Positions 41,140 to 50,810 of a stretch of 64,000 nucleotides of DNA are shown piece by piece. Every line of letters begins with the position of its first letter. Within the stretch, counting starts at the first letter, position 1. Position numbers and translations under genes: made by a program. Below the pieces are notes generated by a model, which did no database searches, had not been told where the DNA came from, and saw only the letters and a list, made by a program, of their open reading frames with translations. The DNA comes from Paraburkholderia caballeronis (lineage in GTDB: Bacteria; Pseudomonadota; Gammaproteobacteria; Burkholderiales; Burkholderiaceae): contig NZ_FNSR01000001.1 of NCBI RefSeq assembly GCF_900104845.1, positions 62,001 through 126,000 on the forward strand, read 5' to 3'.

Positions 41140-41997
41140 TCAGTCGAAACGGCCGGTCCGCGCCATCTCCATCAGCCGCGCGATGCGCTCCTCGGTGGAC
41201 GGGTGCGTCGAGAACAGGTTCCGCAGGCCGCCGCCGGACAGCGGATTCATGATCATCATCTGCGCGGTCGCCGGATTCGCCTCGGCGGTCGGGAACGGAA
41301 TGCCCTGCGCGTAGCGATGGATCTTGTCGAGCGCCGATGCGAGCGCCTGCGGATCGCCGGAAATCTGCGCGCCGCGACGGTCCGCCTCGAACTCGCGGGC
41401 GCGCGAGATCGCCATCTGGATCAGCGCGCCGGCGATCGGCGCGAGCAGCGCGACTGCAATGCTCGCGATCGGATTCGCCGGGCGGCCGTTCTCGTCGCGG
41501 CCGCCGAAGATCATCGCGAAGTTCGCGAGCGCGGAGATCGCGCCGGCCATCGTCGCGGAGATCGTCGAGATCAGGATGTCGCGGTGCTTTACGTGCGCGA
41601 GTTCGTGAGCCATCACGCCGCGCATCTCGCGCTCGGACAGCACGCGCAGGATGCCGGTCGTCGCCGCGACCGCCGCGTGCTCCGGATTGCGGCCCGTCGC
41701 GAACGCGTTCGGCGCGTCCTCGTTGATCAGATACACGCGCGGCATCGGCAGGCCGGCGCGCGTGGACAACTCGCGGATCATCCGGTAGAACTGCGGCGCG
41801 GAACTTTCGTCGACTTCCTGCGCGTTGTACATGCGCAGAACCATCTTGTCCGAGAACCAGTACGAGAAGAAATTCATGCCGACCGCGATCACCAGCGCCA
41901 GCACCATCCCGCGCTGACCGCCGATCATCCCGCCGATCACGATAAAGAGGGCCGTAATCGCGGCCATCAGAATCGCGGTTTTGACCCAGTTGAACAT
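41140..41997 (-). CDS. htpX: Membrane zinc protease HtpX
   Basis: A 285-residue M48B inner-membrane protease that degrades damaged membrane proteins. N-terminal [21 protein letters not shown] gives the first membrane segment; HELAH ([12 protein letters not shown]) is the zinc site with [11 protein letters not shown] as third ligand region, and further membrane segments surround it. The start at the ATG before FNWVKTA is the usual one. Confidence 0.95.
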   Translation of the reverse strand: MFNWVKTAILMAAITALFIVIGGMIGGQRGMVLALVIAVGMNFFSYWFSDKMVLRMYNAQEVDESSAPQFYRMIRELSTRAGLPMPRVYLINEDAPNAFATGRNPEHAAVAATTGILRVLSEREMRGVMAHELAHVKHRDILISTISATMAGAISALANFAMIFGGRDENGRPANPIASIAVALLAPIAGALIQMAISRAREFEADRRGAQISGDPQALASALDKIHRYAQGIPFPTAEANPATAQMMIMNPLSGGGLRNLFSTHPSTEERIARLMEMARTGRFD

Positions 41998-42104
41998 GTG
42001 TGTGCTCCTTGCCCCAGGGGTTCGAATCGTTGAATCGCCCGCCATCGAGGCGGCCGGTCATTGTAAGCGATCTGTTAGATTAAGGCAGGCAGAGGAAATT
42101 CAAC

Positions 42105-42752
42105 TCAGCGCGTGGCCGTGGCGAGCCGGATGCCGAGGCCGACGAACGCGCTGCCGACGGTGCGGTCGAGCCACTTCCTGACGCCCGGCTTGCCGGAGAA
42201 GCGGCGCGTGACGCTGCCCGCGATCCACGCGACGAAGCTGTTCCACACCGTGCTCATCCCGACGAACACGGCGCCGAGCGTGAGGAACGCGAGCGTCTTG
42301 TGCGGGCTGCCGGCCGCGACGAACTGCGGGAAGAACGACACGAAGAACAGCACGACCTTCGGGTTCAGCACGTTCGTCCAGAAGCCCTGCAGGAACAACT
42401 GGCGCAGCGGGCGGGCCGCGCCGGCCGGTTGCTGGTCGGCTTCGGGCTGCGAGGCGGCGGCCGTCGTCTTCGTGAAGATGAGCCGCACGCCCAGATAAAC
42501 GAGATAGACCGCGCCGACGACCTTGATCACCGCGAACGCGGTCGCGGATGCGGCGAGCAGCGCGGTCAGCCCGAACGCGCACGCGAGCGAATGCACGCAG
42601 CAGCCCGCGGAGATGCCGAGCGCCGACGTCAGCCCGGCGCCACGCCCCTGCGCGACGCTGCGGCCGACGATGTACGCGGTGTCAGGACCGGGCGTCACGT
42701 TCAGCAGGAAAACGGCGACGAGGAAAAAACCGAAATGGGTGATGCCGAACAT
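42105..42752 (-). CDS. LysE/RhtB family amino-acid exporter
   Basis: A 215-residue LysE-superfamily transporter with about six membrane segments. The family signature FLLNVTPGPDTAYIVGRSVAQGRGAG is at the N-terminus, and GFWTNVLNPKVVLFFVSFFPQFV in the middle is equally typical. Exports amino acids such as threonine or homoserine; the substrate cannot be assigned. The start at 42752 has GAGAG upstream. Confidence 0.88.
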   Translation of the reverse strand: MFGITHFGFFLVAVFLLNVTPGPDTAYIVGRSVAQGRGAGLTSALGISAGCCVHSLACAFGLTALLAASATAFAVIKVVGAVYLVYLGVRLIFTKTTAAASQPEADQQPAGAARPLRQLFLQGFWTNVLNPKVVLFFVSFFPQFVAAGSPHKTLAFLTLGAVFVGMSTVWNSFVAWIAGSVTRRFSGKPGVRKWLDRTVGSAFVGLGIRLATATR

Positions 42753-42856
42753 GATGCTCTCAGGAAATCCGAAGCGGGTTGCAGCGATTCTAACTTGCCC
42801 GGATGACGGCGCGTCGCTGGCGTGACGACCGTCAGCGGACGGTTCCGCCGCCCGTT

Positions 42857-43861
42857 TTACCGCGATGCGGCCGGCTCGAAACGCTGCCCCGCCGCGAGCG
42901 GCAATCCGGCCAGAAACTCCCGCGCGGGCAGACGTTTGCCGCCCGGCTTTTGCAGTTGCGTGACACGCAGCGCGCTGCGCTCGCCGCCTTCGCCGCACGC
43001 GACGACGACGCCCGCCGGCGACACGTCGAGGATTTCGCCCGGCACCGCCGTGTCGCGCACGGCGACGTCCGCAGCCGGTTCGGCGGCCCACAGCTTCAAC
43101 TGCGCGCCGTCCAGCGTCGCGAAGCCGCCCGGAAACGGATCGAACGCGCGGATCTGGCGGGCGAGCACGTCCGCCGAACGCCGCCAGTCGAGCGCCGCCT
43201 CCTGCTTGCCGATCTTCTCCGCGTAAGTGGCGCCGTCCGCCGACTGCGGCGTCGCCGGCAGCGTGCCGCTGCGCTCCAGTTCGACCAGCGCGTCGACGAT
43301 CAGCTTCGCGCCGATCTGCGCGAGACGGTCGTGCAGCGTCGCGGTCGTGTCGGCCGGCGCGATCGGCGTGCGCGCCTCGACGATCATCGGGCCGGTGTCG
43401 AGGCCCGCATCCATCTGCATCAGCGTGATGCCGGTTTCGGCGTCGCCGGCCTCGATCGCGCGGTGAATCGGCGCCGCGCCGCGCCAGCGCGGCAGCAGCG
43501 ACGCATGGATGTTGATGCAGCCGTGCGACGGGATGTCGAGCACTTCCTGCGGCAGCAGCAGCCCGTAAGCGGCGACCACCATCACGTCGTGCGGCGTCGC
43601 GCGCAGCAGGTCGAGCGCCGCGGCGGCCTCGGCCGGGTACTTGCCGGTGCGGCGCAGCGACGGCGGCTGCGCGACCGCGAGGCCGTGCTCCAGCGCGTAA
43701 CGCTTGACGGGACTCGCCTGCAGCTTCATCCCGCGGCCGGCGGGCCGATCGGGCTGGGTCAGCACGAGCGGCACCGGGAAACCCGCTTCGTGGATCGCGG
43801 CCAGCGCCGCGGCGGCGAATTCCGGCGTGCCGGCGAAGATGACGCGAAGGGTATGGCTCAT
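42857..43861 (-). CDS. fmt: Methionyl-tRNA formyltransferase
   Basis: A 334-residue enzyme that formylates initiator Met-tRNA with 10-formyl-THF. N-terminal [29 protein letters not shown] and the catalytic region [21 protein letters not shown] are present, with the C-terminal OB-fold tRNA-binding domain after about residue 210. It follows def by about 50 bases in the same direction. Confidence 0.96.
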   Translation of the reverse strand: MSHTLRVIFAGTPEFAAAALAAIHEAGFPVPLVLTQPDRPAGRGMKLQASPVKRYALEHGLAVAQPPSLRRTGKYPAEAAAALDLLRATPHDVMVVAAYGLLLPQEVLDIPSHGCINIHASLLPRWRGAAPIHRAIEAGDAETGITLMQMDAGLDTGPMIVEARTPIAPADTTATLHDRLAQIGAKLIVDALVELERSGTLPATPQSADGATYAEKIGKQEAALDWRRSADVLARQIRAFDPFPGGFATLDGAQLKLWAAEPAADVAVRDTAVPGEILDVSPAGVVVACGEGGERSALRVTQLQKPGGKRLPAREFLAGLPLAAGQRFEPAASR

Positions 43862-43910
43862 GAACGCGGCGCTCAGAACGAGGAAAGAACCGGGAGGCTG
43901 ACGACGCGCA

Positions 43911-44414
43911 TCACATCGCGCGTTCGAGCTTCTTCATCTTCGACTTGATGCGCGTCTGCTTGAGCGACGACAGGTATTCGACGAACACGCGCCCCATCAG
44001 GTGATCCATCTCGTGCTGGATGCAGACCGCGAGCAACCCCTCGCAATCCACTTCGTACGTTTCACCCTTCTCGTTCAGCGCGCGCACCCGGACCTTCTCT
44101 GCGCGCTCGACGTCGTCGTAGATGCCCGGCACCGACAGGCAGCCTTCCTCCGACAGTTTCCGTTCGTCGCTCGACCAGACGATTTCCGGATTGATGAACA
44201 CGCGCAGTTCGTCGTGCGCATCGGACACGTCGATCACGATCACGCGTTCGTGCACGTCCACCTGGGTCGCCGCGAGGCCGACGCCAGGCGCCGCGTACAT
44301 CGTCTCGGCCATGTCGGCGACGAGCTTGCGAATGCGATCGTTGACGACTTCGACCGGCTTCGCGACCTTGTGCAGGCGCTTGTCCGGGTAATGGAGAATG
44401 TTCAGTAGAGCCAT
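43911..44414 (-). CDS. def: Peptide deformylase
   Basis: A 167-residue metalloenzyme that removes the formyl group from nascent proteins. All three motifs are present: [17 protein letters not shown] and QHEMDHLMG (HExxH-type metal site). The ATG precedes [13 protein letters not shown], the common N-terminus. It is upstream of fmt in the usual def-fmt pair and divergent from dprA. Confidence 0.96.
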   Translation of the reverse strand: MALLNILHYPDKRLHKVAKPVEVVNDRIRKLVADMAETMYAAPGVGLAATQVDVHERVIVIDVSDAHDELRVFINPEIVWSSDERKLSEEGCLSVPGIYDDVERAEKVRVRALNEKGETYEVDCEGLLAVCIQHEMDHLMGRVFVEYLSSLKQTRIKSKMKKLERAM

Positions 44415-44660
44415 GATCTAAAAGCGTTTTATCGGGCGCCGCGGGCCTGGAGCATCGCCTGGCCTGGCCATCCGGCCAGCTTGTCGGCCCGTTGCAGGAC
44501 GGAGAGGATATACGGACTGAACGACCGGATTCAACGCGCGGTCATCCGCTCCCCGAGTGTCTGCGCGACGCTCCGGGCGGGACCGCGCACTGTAATTTCG
44601 GATGGTGAAAATTTTATCACGGCATGCGGACGGCCGCCCGCCGTCAACCGGAGCCGACCG

Positions 44661-45869
44661 ATGCTCACGCCGTTGCCGCTGACCGACGACGAACTGGCCG
44701 CATGGCTGCGGCTGTCGATCGCGCGCGGCCTAAAGCCGGCCGCGCTGCGCGCGATGCTCGCGGCATTCGGGCTGCCGCAGCACGTGCTGGCGCAGTCGTT
44801 CGACGCGCTGGCGTCGGTCGCCGGAACCGACGCGGCGCATGCGGCGCTCGCGCCGGCGGCTCCGGACTTCGCCGCGCAACTGGCCGCGTTGCGCGAATGG
44901 TGCGCACAGCCAGGCAACACGCTGCTGACGCTCGGCGATCCTGCCTATCCACCCCGGCTGCTCACGATGCCCGATCCGCCCCCTCTGCTATATATAAGAG
45001 GCCGCCTGGAGCCGCTGCACGCGCGGAGCGTCGCGATCGTCGGCAGCCGCAACGCGACGCCGCAGGGACTAGAAGACGCCGGGCATTTCGCGCACGCGTT
45101 ATCGGACGCCGGCGTGACGGTGGTGTCCGGGCTCGCGCTCGGCATCGATGGCGCGGCCCATCGCGGCGCGCTGGACTGGGCGGGCGGCACGGTCGCGGTA
45201 ATCGGCACCGGAGCCGACCGCGTCTATCCGGCGAGCCATTACGCGCTCGCCACGCGGATTGCGCACGAAGGCGCGATCCTGTCCGAATGGCCGCTCGGCA
45301 CGCCCGCCCGATCGTCCAACTTCCCGCAACGCAACCGGTTGATCGCCGGACTGGTCGAAGGCGTGCTCGTCGTGGAAGCGGCGATGCGCTCCGGCTCACT
45401 GATCACCGCGCGGCTCGCGAACGAAATGGGACGGGATGTTTTCGCACTGCCCGGCTCGATCCACGCGCCGCTGTCGCGCGGCTGCCATCGGCTCATCAAG
45501 CAGGGCGCGCAACTGGTCGAAACGCCGGAAGAGATTCTCGAAACGCTCAGGATGGCGATACAACAGCCGCCCGGAACGACGACGCGGGATGCCGCCGCCG
45601 CACGGCGCGGCACGCCGCCGAGAGAACCACCGGCGGCCGCTTCGACAGGCGGCGATGACGCTCCCCCGCCGAACCATGGCGTGGAACCGGACACCGACGC
45701 GTCCCAGCTCCTCGCCGCGCTCGGCTACTCGCCGGCCACGCTTGAAATCCTCGCGGAGCGCACCGACATGCCGGAATCCCGCTTGCAGGGAACGCTGCTC
45801 CGGCTCGAACTGGCCGGCCACGTAACCGCACTGCCGGGCGGCCGCTTCGTCCGGGCCGCCCACCGGTAG
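44661..45869 (+). CDS. dprA: DNA-processing protein DprA
   Basis: A 402-residue protein that loads RecA onto incoming single-stranded DNA during natural transformation. The Rossmann-like domain has VAIVGSRNATPQG and GLALGIDGAAHRGAL, VIGTGADRVYP and RSSNFPQRNRLIAGL; an Ala/Pro-rich linker leads to a C-terminal winged helix (about residues 340-400). The ATG at 44661 has GGAG upstream; the open frame reaches 44481 but that stretch is not DprA-like. Divergent from def, as in many beta-proteobacteria. Confidence 0.94.
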   Translation: MLTPLPLTDDELAAWLRLSIARGLKPAALRAMLAAFGLPQHVLAQSFDALASVAGTDAAHAALAPAAPDFAAQLAALREWCAQPGNTLLTLGDPAYPPRLLTMPDPPPLLYIRGRLEPLHARSVAIVGSRNATPQGLEDAGHFAHALSDAGVTVVSGLALGIDGAAHRGALDWAGGTVAVIGTGADRVYPASHYALATRIAHEGAILSEWPLGTPARSSNFPQRNRLIAGLVEGVLVVEAAMRSGSLITARLANEMGRDVFALPGSIHAPLSRGCHRLIKQGAQLVETPEEILETLRMAIQQPPGTTTRDAAAARRGTPPREPPAAASTGGDDAPPPNHGVEPDTDASQLLAALGYSPATLEILAERTDMPESRLQGTLLRLELAGHVTALPGGRFVRAAHR

Positions 45870-45933
45870 TTCGCGCTCATGTTACATTCGCGCCAAATGT
45901 CTCGCTCAATATAAGAGATCGCAAGGAACCGCC

Positions 45934-46311
45934 ATGCCCGCGCTTGACCTCGACACCGACGCCGACCTGATCGCCGGGCGCATCGGCGACCACGACACGC
46001 TGTTCGTCGCGTGTCTGTGCGCGGAGTGGTGCGGCACCTGTCGCGACTACCGGGCGACGTTCGACCGGATCGCCGATGCGCACCCGGGCATCTGTTTCGC
46101 GTGGATCGACATCGAGACGCACGCGGATCGCTTCGACGACCTCGACGTCGAGAATTTCCCGACCATCCTGATCGAAGACGGCGCCACGACCCGGTTTTTC
46201 GGCACGGTGCTGCCGCACGGCGCGGTGGTCGAACGGATGCTCGCGGACCTGAGCGCGCTGCCCGGCGTGTCCGGCGCGCCGAAGCTCCGGCCGTCGCTGG
46301 TGGCCGCATGA
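45934..46311 (+). CDS. Thioredoxin family protein
   Basis: A 125-residue thioredoxin-fold protein with active site WCGTC (CAEWCGTCRDYRATFDRIA, about residues 29-33) and the cis-proline region NFPTILI. It has no signal peptide, so it is likely cytosolic. It follows dprA by 64 bases and precedes topB. Confidence 0.88.
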   Translation: MPALDLDTDADLIAGRIGDHDTLFVACLCAEWCGTCRDYRATFDRIADAHPGICFAWIDIETHADRFDDLDVENFPTILIEDGATTRFFGTVLPHGAVVERMLADLSALPGVSGAPKLRPSLVAA

Positions 46312-46600
46312 CGCGTCGCATGCGCTCCGCGAATGGCGCGGCGCCCGTCGGCGGCGACGCGGCCGAACGCTGATCGCGCTCCGGCCAGGCGCGAACCCTG
46401 CTTGCCCGCCGGCTGGGGCCGCGCTTATGATTGGGCGCCTTTCGGGCCGCGCCACGGCGCAAAAATCGCCGTCCACGCGTCCTGTGCTATAAAGCGGTCG
46501 TTAAAGAGACGTCAGGAACGCCGCCCTGAGAGGGCTGGCCGGGAAATCGAGCCCGCCCGCCGCCCGGGACGCAAACCGGATTACCCACTTACCACCAGTC

Positions 46601-49258
46601 ATGTCCAAAGCACTGATCATCGCCGAGAAGCCATCCGTCGCGAACGACATCGCGCGCGCTCTGGGCGGCTTTACCAAGCATGACGAATACTACGAAAGCG
46701 ACGAGTACGTCCTTTCGTCGGCCGTCGGCCACCTCGTGGAAATCGCCGCGCCGGAAGAATATGAAGTCAAACGCGGCAAATGGAGCTTCGCGCATCTGCC
46801 CGTCATCCCGCCGCATTTCGACCTGAATCCGATCGCAAAAAGCGAGTCGCGGCTGAAGCTGCTCACGAAGTTGATCAAGCGCAAGGATGTGGAACGCCTG
46901 ATCAATGCATGTGACGCGGGGCGCGAGGGCGAGCTGATCTTCCGCCTGATCGCGCAGCACGCGAAGGCGAAACAGCCGGTCCAGCGCCTGTGGCTGCAAT
47001 CGATGACGCCCGCGGCAATCCGCGACGGCTTCGCGCGCCTGCGCAGCGACGAGGACATGCAGCCGCTCGCGGACGCGGCCCGTTGCCGCTCGGAAGCAGA
47101 CTGGCTCGTCGGCATCAACGGCACGCGCGCGATGACCGCCTTCAACAGCAAGGGCGGCGGCTTCTTCCTGACCACCGTCGGCCGGGTGCAGACGCCGACG
47201 CTGTCGATCGTCGTCGAGCGCGAGGAAAAGATCCGCCGCTTCGTGCCGCGCGACTACTGGGAAGTGCGCGCCGAGTTCGTGTGCGCGGGCGGCTTCTACG
47301 AAGGCCGCTGGTACGACCCGAAATTCAAGCGCGACGAATTCGACCCCGAAAAGCGCGACTCGCGGCTGTGGAGCCTGCCGGCCGCCGAGACGATCGTCGC
47401 CGCGTGCCACGGCCGCGAAGGCACGGTCAGCGAGGAATCGAAGCCGTCCACGCAACTGTCGCCGGCGCTGTTCGACCTGACGAGCCTCCAGCGCGAAGCC
47501 AACGGGCGCTTCGGCTTTTCGGCCAAGAACACGCTCGCGCTCGCGCAGGCGCTGTACGAGCGGCACAAGGTGCTCACGTATCCGCGTACCGACGCACGCG
47601 CGCTGCCGGAGGACTACCTCGGCACGGTGAAGGACACGCTCGAAATGCTCAAGGAGAGCAACAACTACCTGCCGCACGCGAAGCAGGTGCTCGACAAGGG
47701 CTGGGTGAAGCCGAACAAGCGGATCTTCGACAACTCGAAGATCAGCGACCACTTCGCGATCATCCCGACGCTGCAGGCGCCGAAGGCGTTGTCCGAGCCG
47801 GAACAGAAGCTGTACGACCTCGTCGTGAAACGCTTCCTCGCGGTGTTCTTCCCGGCCGCCGAGTATCGCGTGACCACGCGGATCACCGAAGTCGCCGGCC
47901 ATCACTTCAAGACCGAAGGCAAGGTGCTCGTCGAGCCGGGCTGGCTGCAGGTGTACGGCCGCGACGCGGCCGGCGACGACGCGAATCTCGTGCCGGTCAA
48001 GAAGGACGAGAAGGTCAAGACCGACAAGATCGCCGCGCATCAACTGACGACGAAACCGCCGGCGCGCTACAACGAAGCGACGCTGCTCTCGGCGATGGAA
48101 GGCGCGGGCAAGCTCGTCGACGACGAGGATCTGCGCGAGGCGATGGCCGCGAAGGGCCTCGGCACGCCGGCGACGCGCGCGGCGATCATCGAAGGGCTGC
48201 TCGGCGAGAAGTATCTGGTGCGCGAGGGCCGCGAGCTGATCCCGACCGCGAAGGCGTTCCAGTTGATGACGCTGCTGCGCGGCCTCGGCGTCGAGGAACT
48301 GACCGCGCCGGAACTCACCGGCGAGTGGGAATACAAGCTGTCGCAGATGGAGCGGGGCAACCTGCCGCGCGACGCGTTCATGCAGCAGATCGCGCGCATG
48401 ACGCAGACCATCGTGAAGCGCGCGAAGGAATACGACTCCGACACGATCCCCGGCGACTATGCGACGCTGGAAACGCCGTGTCCGAACTGCGGCGGGCAGG
48501 TGAAAGAGAACTACCGCCGCTTCGCGTGCACGAAGTGCGAGTTCTCGATCTCGAAGATTCCGGGCGGCCGGCAGTTCGAAATCGCCGAAGTCGAAGAACT
48601 GCTGCAGAAGAAGCAGATCGGCCCGCTGTCGGGCTTCCGCAGCAAGATGGGGCGGCCGTTCTCGGCGATCCTGAAGCTGTCGTTCGACGACGAAACGAAG
48701 AACTACAAGCTCGAATTCGACTTCGGCCAGGACCAGGGCGGCGAGGACGGCGAAGCGCCGGACTTCTCGGCGCAGGAACCGGTCGGCGCGTGTCCGAAGT
48801 GCGGCGGCCGCGTGTACGAGCACGGGATGAGCTACGTGTGCGAGCACACGGTCGCGAATCCGAAGTCGTGCGACTTCCGCTCGGGCAAGGTGATCCTTCA
48901 ACAGGAGATCGGACGTGACCAGATGGCGAAGCTGCTCGCCGAAGGGCGCACCGACCTGCTGACGAACTTCAAGTCGTCGCGCACCGGCCGCAACTTCAAG
49001 GCGTTCCTCGTGAAGCAAAGCGACGGCAAGATCGGCTTCGAGTTCGAAAAGAAGGAGCCGTCGGCCAAAACGGCCGCGAAGACGGCGGCCAAAAAGACCG
49101 CTGCGACGGCCGTTGCGGGCGACGCGCCGGAAGCCGCTGCCGACAACGACTCGACGGAAGAAATCGCGAAGCCGGCACGCAAGACCGCCGCCGCCAAGAC
49201 CGTTCCGGCGCGCAAGACGGCAGCGAAAAAGACGCCGGCGCGCAAGACCGGATCGTGA
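46601..49258 (+). CDS. topB: DNA topoisomerase III, with Lys/Ala-rich tail
   Basis: An 885-residue type IA topoisomerase. The TOPRIM domain starts with ALIIAEKPSVANDIARAL and contains DAGREGEL; the catalytic tyrosine is Y327 in LTYPRTDARAL. Two C-terminal zinc-ribbon-like motifs are visible (CPNCGGQ...CTKCEF; CPKCGGRVYE...C). The final 75 or so residues are Lys/Ala/Thr-rich and histone-H1-like (AAKTAAKKTAATA, PARKTAAKKTPARKTGS), a probable nonspecific DNA-binding tail. Confidence 0.94.
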   Translation: MSKALIIAEKPSVANDIARALGGFTKHDEYYESDEYVLSSAVGHLVEIAAPEEYEVKRGKWSFAHLPVIPPHFDLNPIAKSESRLKLLTKLIKRKDVERLINACDAGREGELIFRLIAQHAKAKQPVQRLWLQSMTPAAIRDGFARLRSDEDMQPLADAARCRSEADWLVGINGTRAMTAFNSKGGGFFLTTVGRVQTPTLSIVVEREEKIRRFVPRDYWEVRAEFVCAGGFYEGRWYDPKFKRDEFDPEKRDSRLWSLPAAETIVAACHGREGTVSEESKPSTQLSPALFDLTSLQREANGRFGFSAKNTLALAQALYERHKVLTYPRTDARALPEDYLGTVKDTLEMLKESNNYLPHAKQVLDKGWVKPNKRIFDNSKISDHFAIIPTLQAPKALSEPEQKLYDLVVKRFLAVFFPAAEYRVTTRITEVAGHHFKTEGKVLVEPGWLQVYGRDAAGDDANLVPVKKDEKVKTDKIAAHQLTTKPPARYNEATLLSAMEGAGKLVDDEDLREAMAAKGLGTPATRAAIIEGLLGEKYLVREGRELIPTAKAFQLMTLLRGLGVEELTAPELTGEWEYKLSQMERGNLPRDAFMQQIARMTQTIVKRAKEYDSDTIPGDYATLETPCPNCGGQVKENYRRFACTKCEFSISKIPGGRQFEIAEVEELLQKKQIGPLSGFRSKMGRPFSAILKLSFDDETKNYKLEFDFGQDQGGEDGEAPDFSAQEPVGACPKCGGRVYEHGMSYVCEHTVANPKSCDFRSGKVILQQEIGRDQMAKLLAEGRTDLLTNFKSSRTGRNFKAFLVKQSDGKIGFEFEKKEPSAKTAAKTAAKKTAATAVAGDAPEAAADNDSTEEIAKPARKTAAAKTVPARKTAAKKTPARKTGS

Positions 49259-49261
49259 TCG

Positions 49262-49289
49262 CTCCGGGCGGACTGAAGTCCGCCCGGAG
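49262..49289 (+). other. Perfect hairpin between topB and its terminator
   Basis: A 13-bp perfect stem, CTCCGGGCGGACT / AGTCCGCCCGGAG, with a two-base gap, 3 bases after the topB stop. It has no T-run, so it may stabilise the mRNA 3' end rather than terminate. Confidence 0.7.
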
Positions 49290-49302
49290 ACGGCATGTCC
49301 AC

Positions 49303-49342
49303 AAAAAAAGGCGCAACCCACAGGATGGGTTGCGCCTTTTTT
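49303..49342. terminator. Bidirectional terminator between topB and the LysR gene
   Basis: An 11-bp stem GGCGCAACCCA / TGGGTTGCGCC with loop CAGGA, preceded by AAAAAAA and followed by TTTTTT, so it can terminate convergent transcription from both sides. Confidence 0.92.
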
Positions 49343-49369
49343 ATCGCCTATACCACCGGCGATAATCGA

Positions 49370-50470
49370 TCAGAGCGGCGAGATAGCCGACGTTCGCGTA
49401 CGCGGCGCCGACGCCCGCGCGGCCTTCGGCGCGCGTTCGGCCTCCCCCGCGCCGGCTGGCGGCTCGACGCCGTCGGGTGCTTCCGGCGCCTTCGGATGCG
49501 CGCCGCTCGCGCGCGGCAGCGCGGCCGGCGCCGGACGGCTCATTCCGTCCTTCACCCATTGCTCGCCGAGCTGACTGTTCGGCGTCTGGCTGAAATGCTC
49601 GACCAGATGGTCGATGAACGTGCGCACCTTCGCCGGCAGATGGCGGCGGCTCGGATACGCGATGTTGATCTCGACCTGCGGCAACCGGTAGTCGCCGAGC
49701 AGGCGCACGAGACGCCCGCGCGTCATGTCCCGGCCGATCAGGTAACTCGGCAGGATCGCGATGCCCATGCCGAGCAGCGCGAACTGGCGCAGCATCTCCG
49801 TGTTGTTCGCGACGATCACGTTGCTCGGGCGCACGCGGATTTCGCCGTCCGGGCCGGTGAACACGCGCTCGTCACCCCAGTATTCGGACGGCAGCGACAG
49901 GCACGGATGCTCCATCAACTGCTCGGGCCGCGTCGGCGTGCCGTGTTTTTCGAGGTACGCGGGCGTCGCGCAGACCGTCATGCAGCCGGTCGTCAGACGC
50001 CGCGTGACGATGCTCGCGCTGCGCATCTGGCGCGCAGCGACGACGCCGAGGTCGAAGCCCTCTTCGACCAGGTCGACCTGGCGATCCACCAGCGTCACGT
50101 CGGGAATGACCTGCGGATAACGCTCGGTATAGGTCTGAAGCACCGGCGCGAGGTTGTGCAGACCGAACACGACCGGCGCGACGATGCGCAGCGTGCCGAC
50201 CGGCTCGTGATTGCGCGCGACGACCATCTGCTCGACGTCTTCCAGTTCGTCGAGGATCTGCCTTGCGCGTTCGAGATAAACCTGACCGGATTCGGTGAGG
50301 GAGAGGCTGCGGGTCGTGCGGTTGAGCAGACGCGTACCGAGCCGGCTTTCCAGGTCGGCGATATGGCGCGTCGCGACCGCGTTCGAGATATCCATCGCGC
50401 TGGCGGCGCGTGCAAAACTGCCGAGATCCGCCACTTTGACGAATACTCGCATCGACTGCAAATGATCCAT
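49370..50470 (-). CDS. LysR-family transcriptional regulator
   Basis: A 366-residue LysR regulator. The winged helix-turn-helix is at residues 1-62 (MRVFVKVADLGSFARAASAM, TRHIADLESRLGTRLLNRTTR), followed by the effector-binding domain to about residue 300 (GTLRIVAPVVFG, GRLVRLLGDY, PAKVRTFIDHLVEHF). The final 60 or so residues are Ala/Pro/Glu-rich and beyond the usual family length of about 300. No neighbouring target gene is obvious. Confidence 0.9.
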   Translation of the reverse strand: MDHLQSMRVFVKVADLGSFARAASAMDISNAVATRHIADLESRLGTRLLNRTTRSLSLTESGQVYLERARQILDELEDVEQMVVARNHEPVGTLRIVAPVVFGLHNLAPVLQTYTERYPQVIPDVTLVDRQVDLVEEGFDLGVVAARQMRSASIVTRRLTTGCMTVCATPAYLEKHGTPTRPEQLMEHPCLSLPSEYWGDERVFTGPDGEIRVRPSNVIVANNTEMLRQFALLGMGIAILPSYLIGRDMTRGRLVRLLGDYRLPQVEINIAYPSRRHLPAKVRTFIDHLVEHFSQTPNSQLGEQWVKDGMSRPAPAALPRASGAHPKAPEAPDGVEPPAGAGEAERAPKAARASAPRTRTSAISPL

Positions 50471-50762
50471 GAGACAACTCCTGCCTTGTTACGGCTTTCT
50501 GAATACCAGCAAAGCGAACCGCGAATTCTCCTACGACACGCAAATTCGTGCAGAAGTTGCCCACGAACCATCAAATTTGATTCAAATTTCTGCCACTGTA
50601 GCGTCGCACGCATTAGCGATCGTCTAATTGTTCCCATGTCAGAAACAATTGGTGCGATGCAACCGGATAGCGCGGCAGGTAGCGAACAGCGAAAGTCCGC
50701 GTAATGGGGACGTAACCGCATCGGCAGCCGCTACGCGTCGCACCTCCGGATGTGAAGAATAT
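50471..50762 (-). promoter_or_regulatory. Region upstream of the LysR gene
   Basis: No gene is seen. It is AT-richer around 50570-50650 and should contain the LysR promoter and possibly its own operator; no clear site could be assigned. Confidence 0.3.
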
Positions 50763-50787
50763 AAAAAAGCCGCCCAAGGGCGGCTTT
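50763..50787 (-). terminator. Terminator after pckG
   Basis: Stem AAAGCCGCCC / GGGCGGCTTT with a two-base loop and a T-run (TTTTTT) on the minus strand, 24 bases after the pckG stop. Confidence 0.9.
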
Positions 50788-50810
50788 ACTGTTAGCGATG
50801 ACTCACTTCG

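Noticed and set aside
46589..49321. 910-codon minus-strand frame opposite topB
   Set aside because: Composition is Arg/Leu/Ala-rich with no motif, while the plus strand is a complete topoisomerase III.
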